A DNA stretch of 45,000 nt, taken from positions 23,444,502-23,489,501 of the forward strand of contig CM022679.1 in NCBI GenBank assembly GCA_012295275.1. Direction: 5' to 3'. A program made the translations under genes and the position numbers. Shown here piece by piece: positions 44,801-45,000 of this stretch. Position 1 is the stretch's first letter. Each line of letters starts with the position of its first letter. The notes under the pieces are model-generated. The model was given only the letters and a program-made list of their open reading frames with translations. It did no database searches and was not told the origin of the DNA. Source of the stretch: Chrysomallon squamiferum. Its lineage: Eukaryota; Mollusca; Gastropoda; Neomphalida; Peltospiridae.

Positions 44801-45000
44801 TAGAGAGACATCTAGAGATAAAGATCTTTACTTCGTTTATTGTAAAATTTAACGTGAATTGTTACGTAAAACGAGTAACAATTATTAATGTGATCTGCAT
44901 GCAGAAACTAACAATAGCAGCGTTCTTTCTATTGTTTTAGACTCTCTCTCTCTCGTTCTGTGCATCTATCTAACTATCTATCTATGTATCTATGTATCGC
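44801..45000. other. AT-rich DNA ending in (TATC)n
   Basis: A short TC run lies at 44942-44954, and CTAT tetranucleotides reach the window edge from about 44966. Confidence 0.6.

Overview
This window looks like gene-poor, AT-rich animal genomic DNA, crowded with simple repeats. There are no bacterial-style operons: coding density is very low, one gene has GT-AG introns of 2.4 and 1.2 kb, and both recognisable proteins belong to animal-specific families (a claudin-like tetraspan protein and the BMP antagonist noggin). The repeat load is dominated by TC/AC, TTA, TTTA, TAG, GATA/CAGA and poly-T arrays. Together with a 240-residue single-exon noggin, this suggests an invertebrate bilaterian, most likely a lophotrochozoan such as a mollusc. 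The species assignment is inference only.

Layout. 1-21.2 kb: no gene I can name. It holds microsatellites, degenerate trinucleotide tracts, a 34-bp and a 42-46-bp minisatellite, a probable tRNA-derived SINE relic, and several islands of ordinary-complexity sequence with clustered transcription-factor-like words (RFX X-boxes, CRE/UPRE words, ATCGAT repeats). 21.2-21.5 kb: a promoter-like block (ETS, CRE and YY1 words) followed by a possible short first coding exon ending at a GTGAGT donor. 24.4-28.7 kb (+): a three-exon claudin-family gene, 233 aa, with both introns in phase 1. Its second intron carries a GATA/GACA array and a 522-bp pogo/Tigger-like MITE ending 40 bp before exon 3. 28.7-34.6 kb: intergenic, with a candidate regulatory island at 32.3-32.6 kb. 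34.67-35.39 kb (-): noggin, with an excellent splice acceptor 20 bp upstream of its ATG, so a non-coding 5' exon must lie further right. 35.4-45 kb: presumed noggin upstream region, with islands at 37.84-38.17, 39.24-39.62 (paired TEAD-like words) and 40.13 kb (CTCF-like word), a very strong G-quadruplex motif at 44.35 kb, and more arrays.

How it fits together. Noggin is a secreted BMP antagonist, usually under dispersed developmental enhancers, which fits a gene-poor neighbourhood with scattered non-repetitive islands. The claudin-like gene is a membrane or junction protein with no obvious functional link to noggin. I found no convincing, previously undescribed multi-gene system. The most distinctive items are the intronic MITE, the RFX/CRE module, the triple-UPRE G4 element, the C-rich G4 and the 24-bp near-perfect palindrome. 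All motif-based regulatory calls are hypotheses made by eye.
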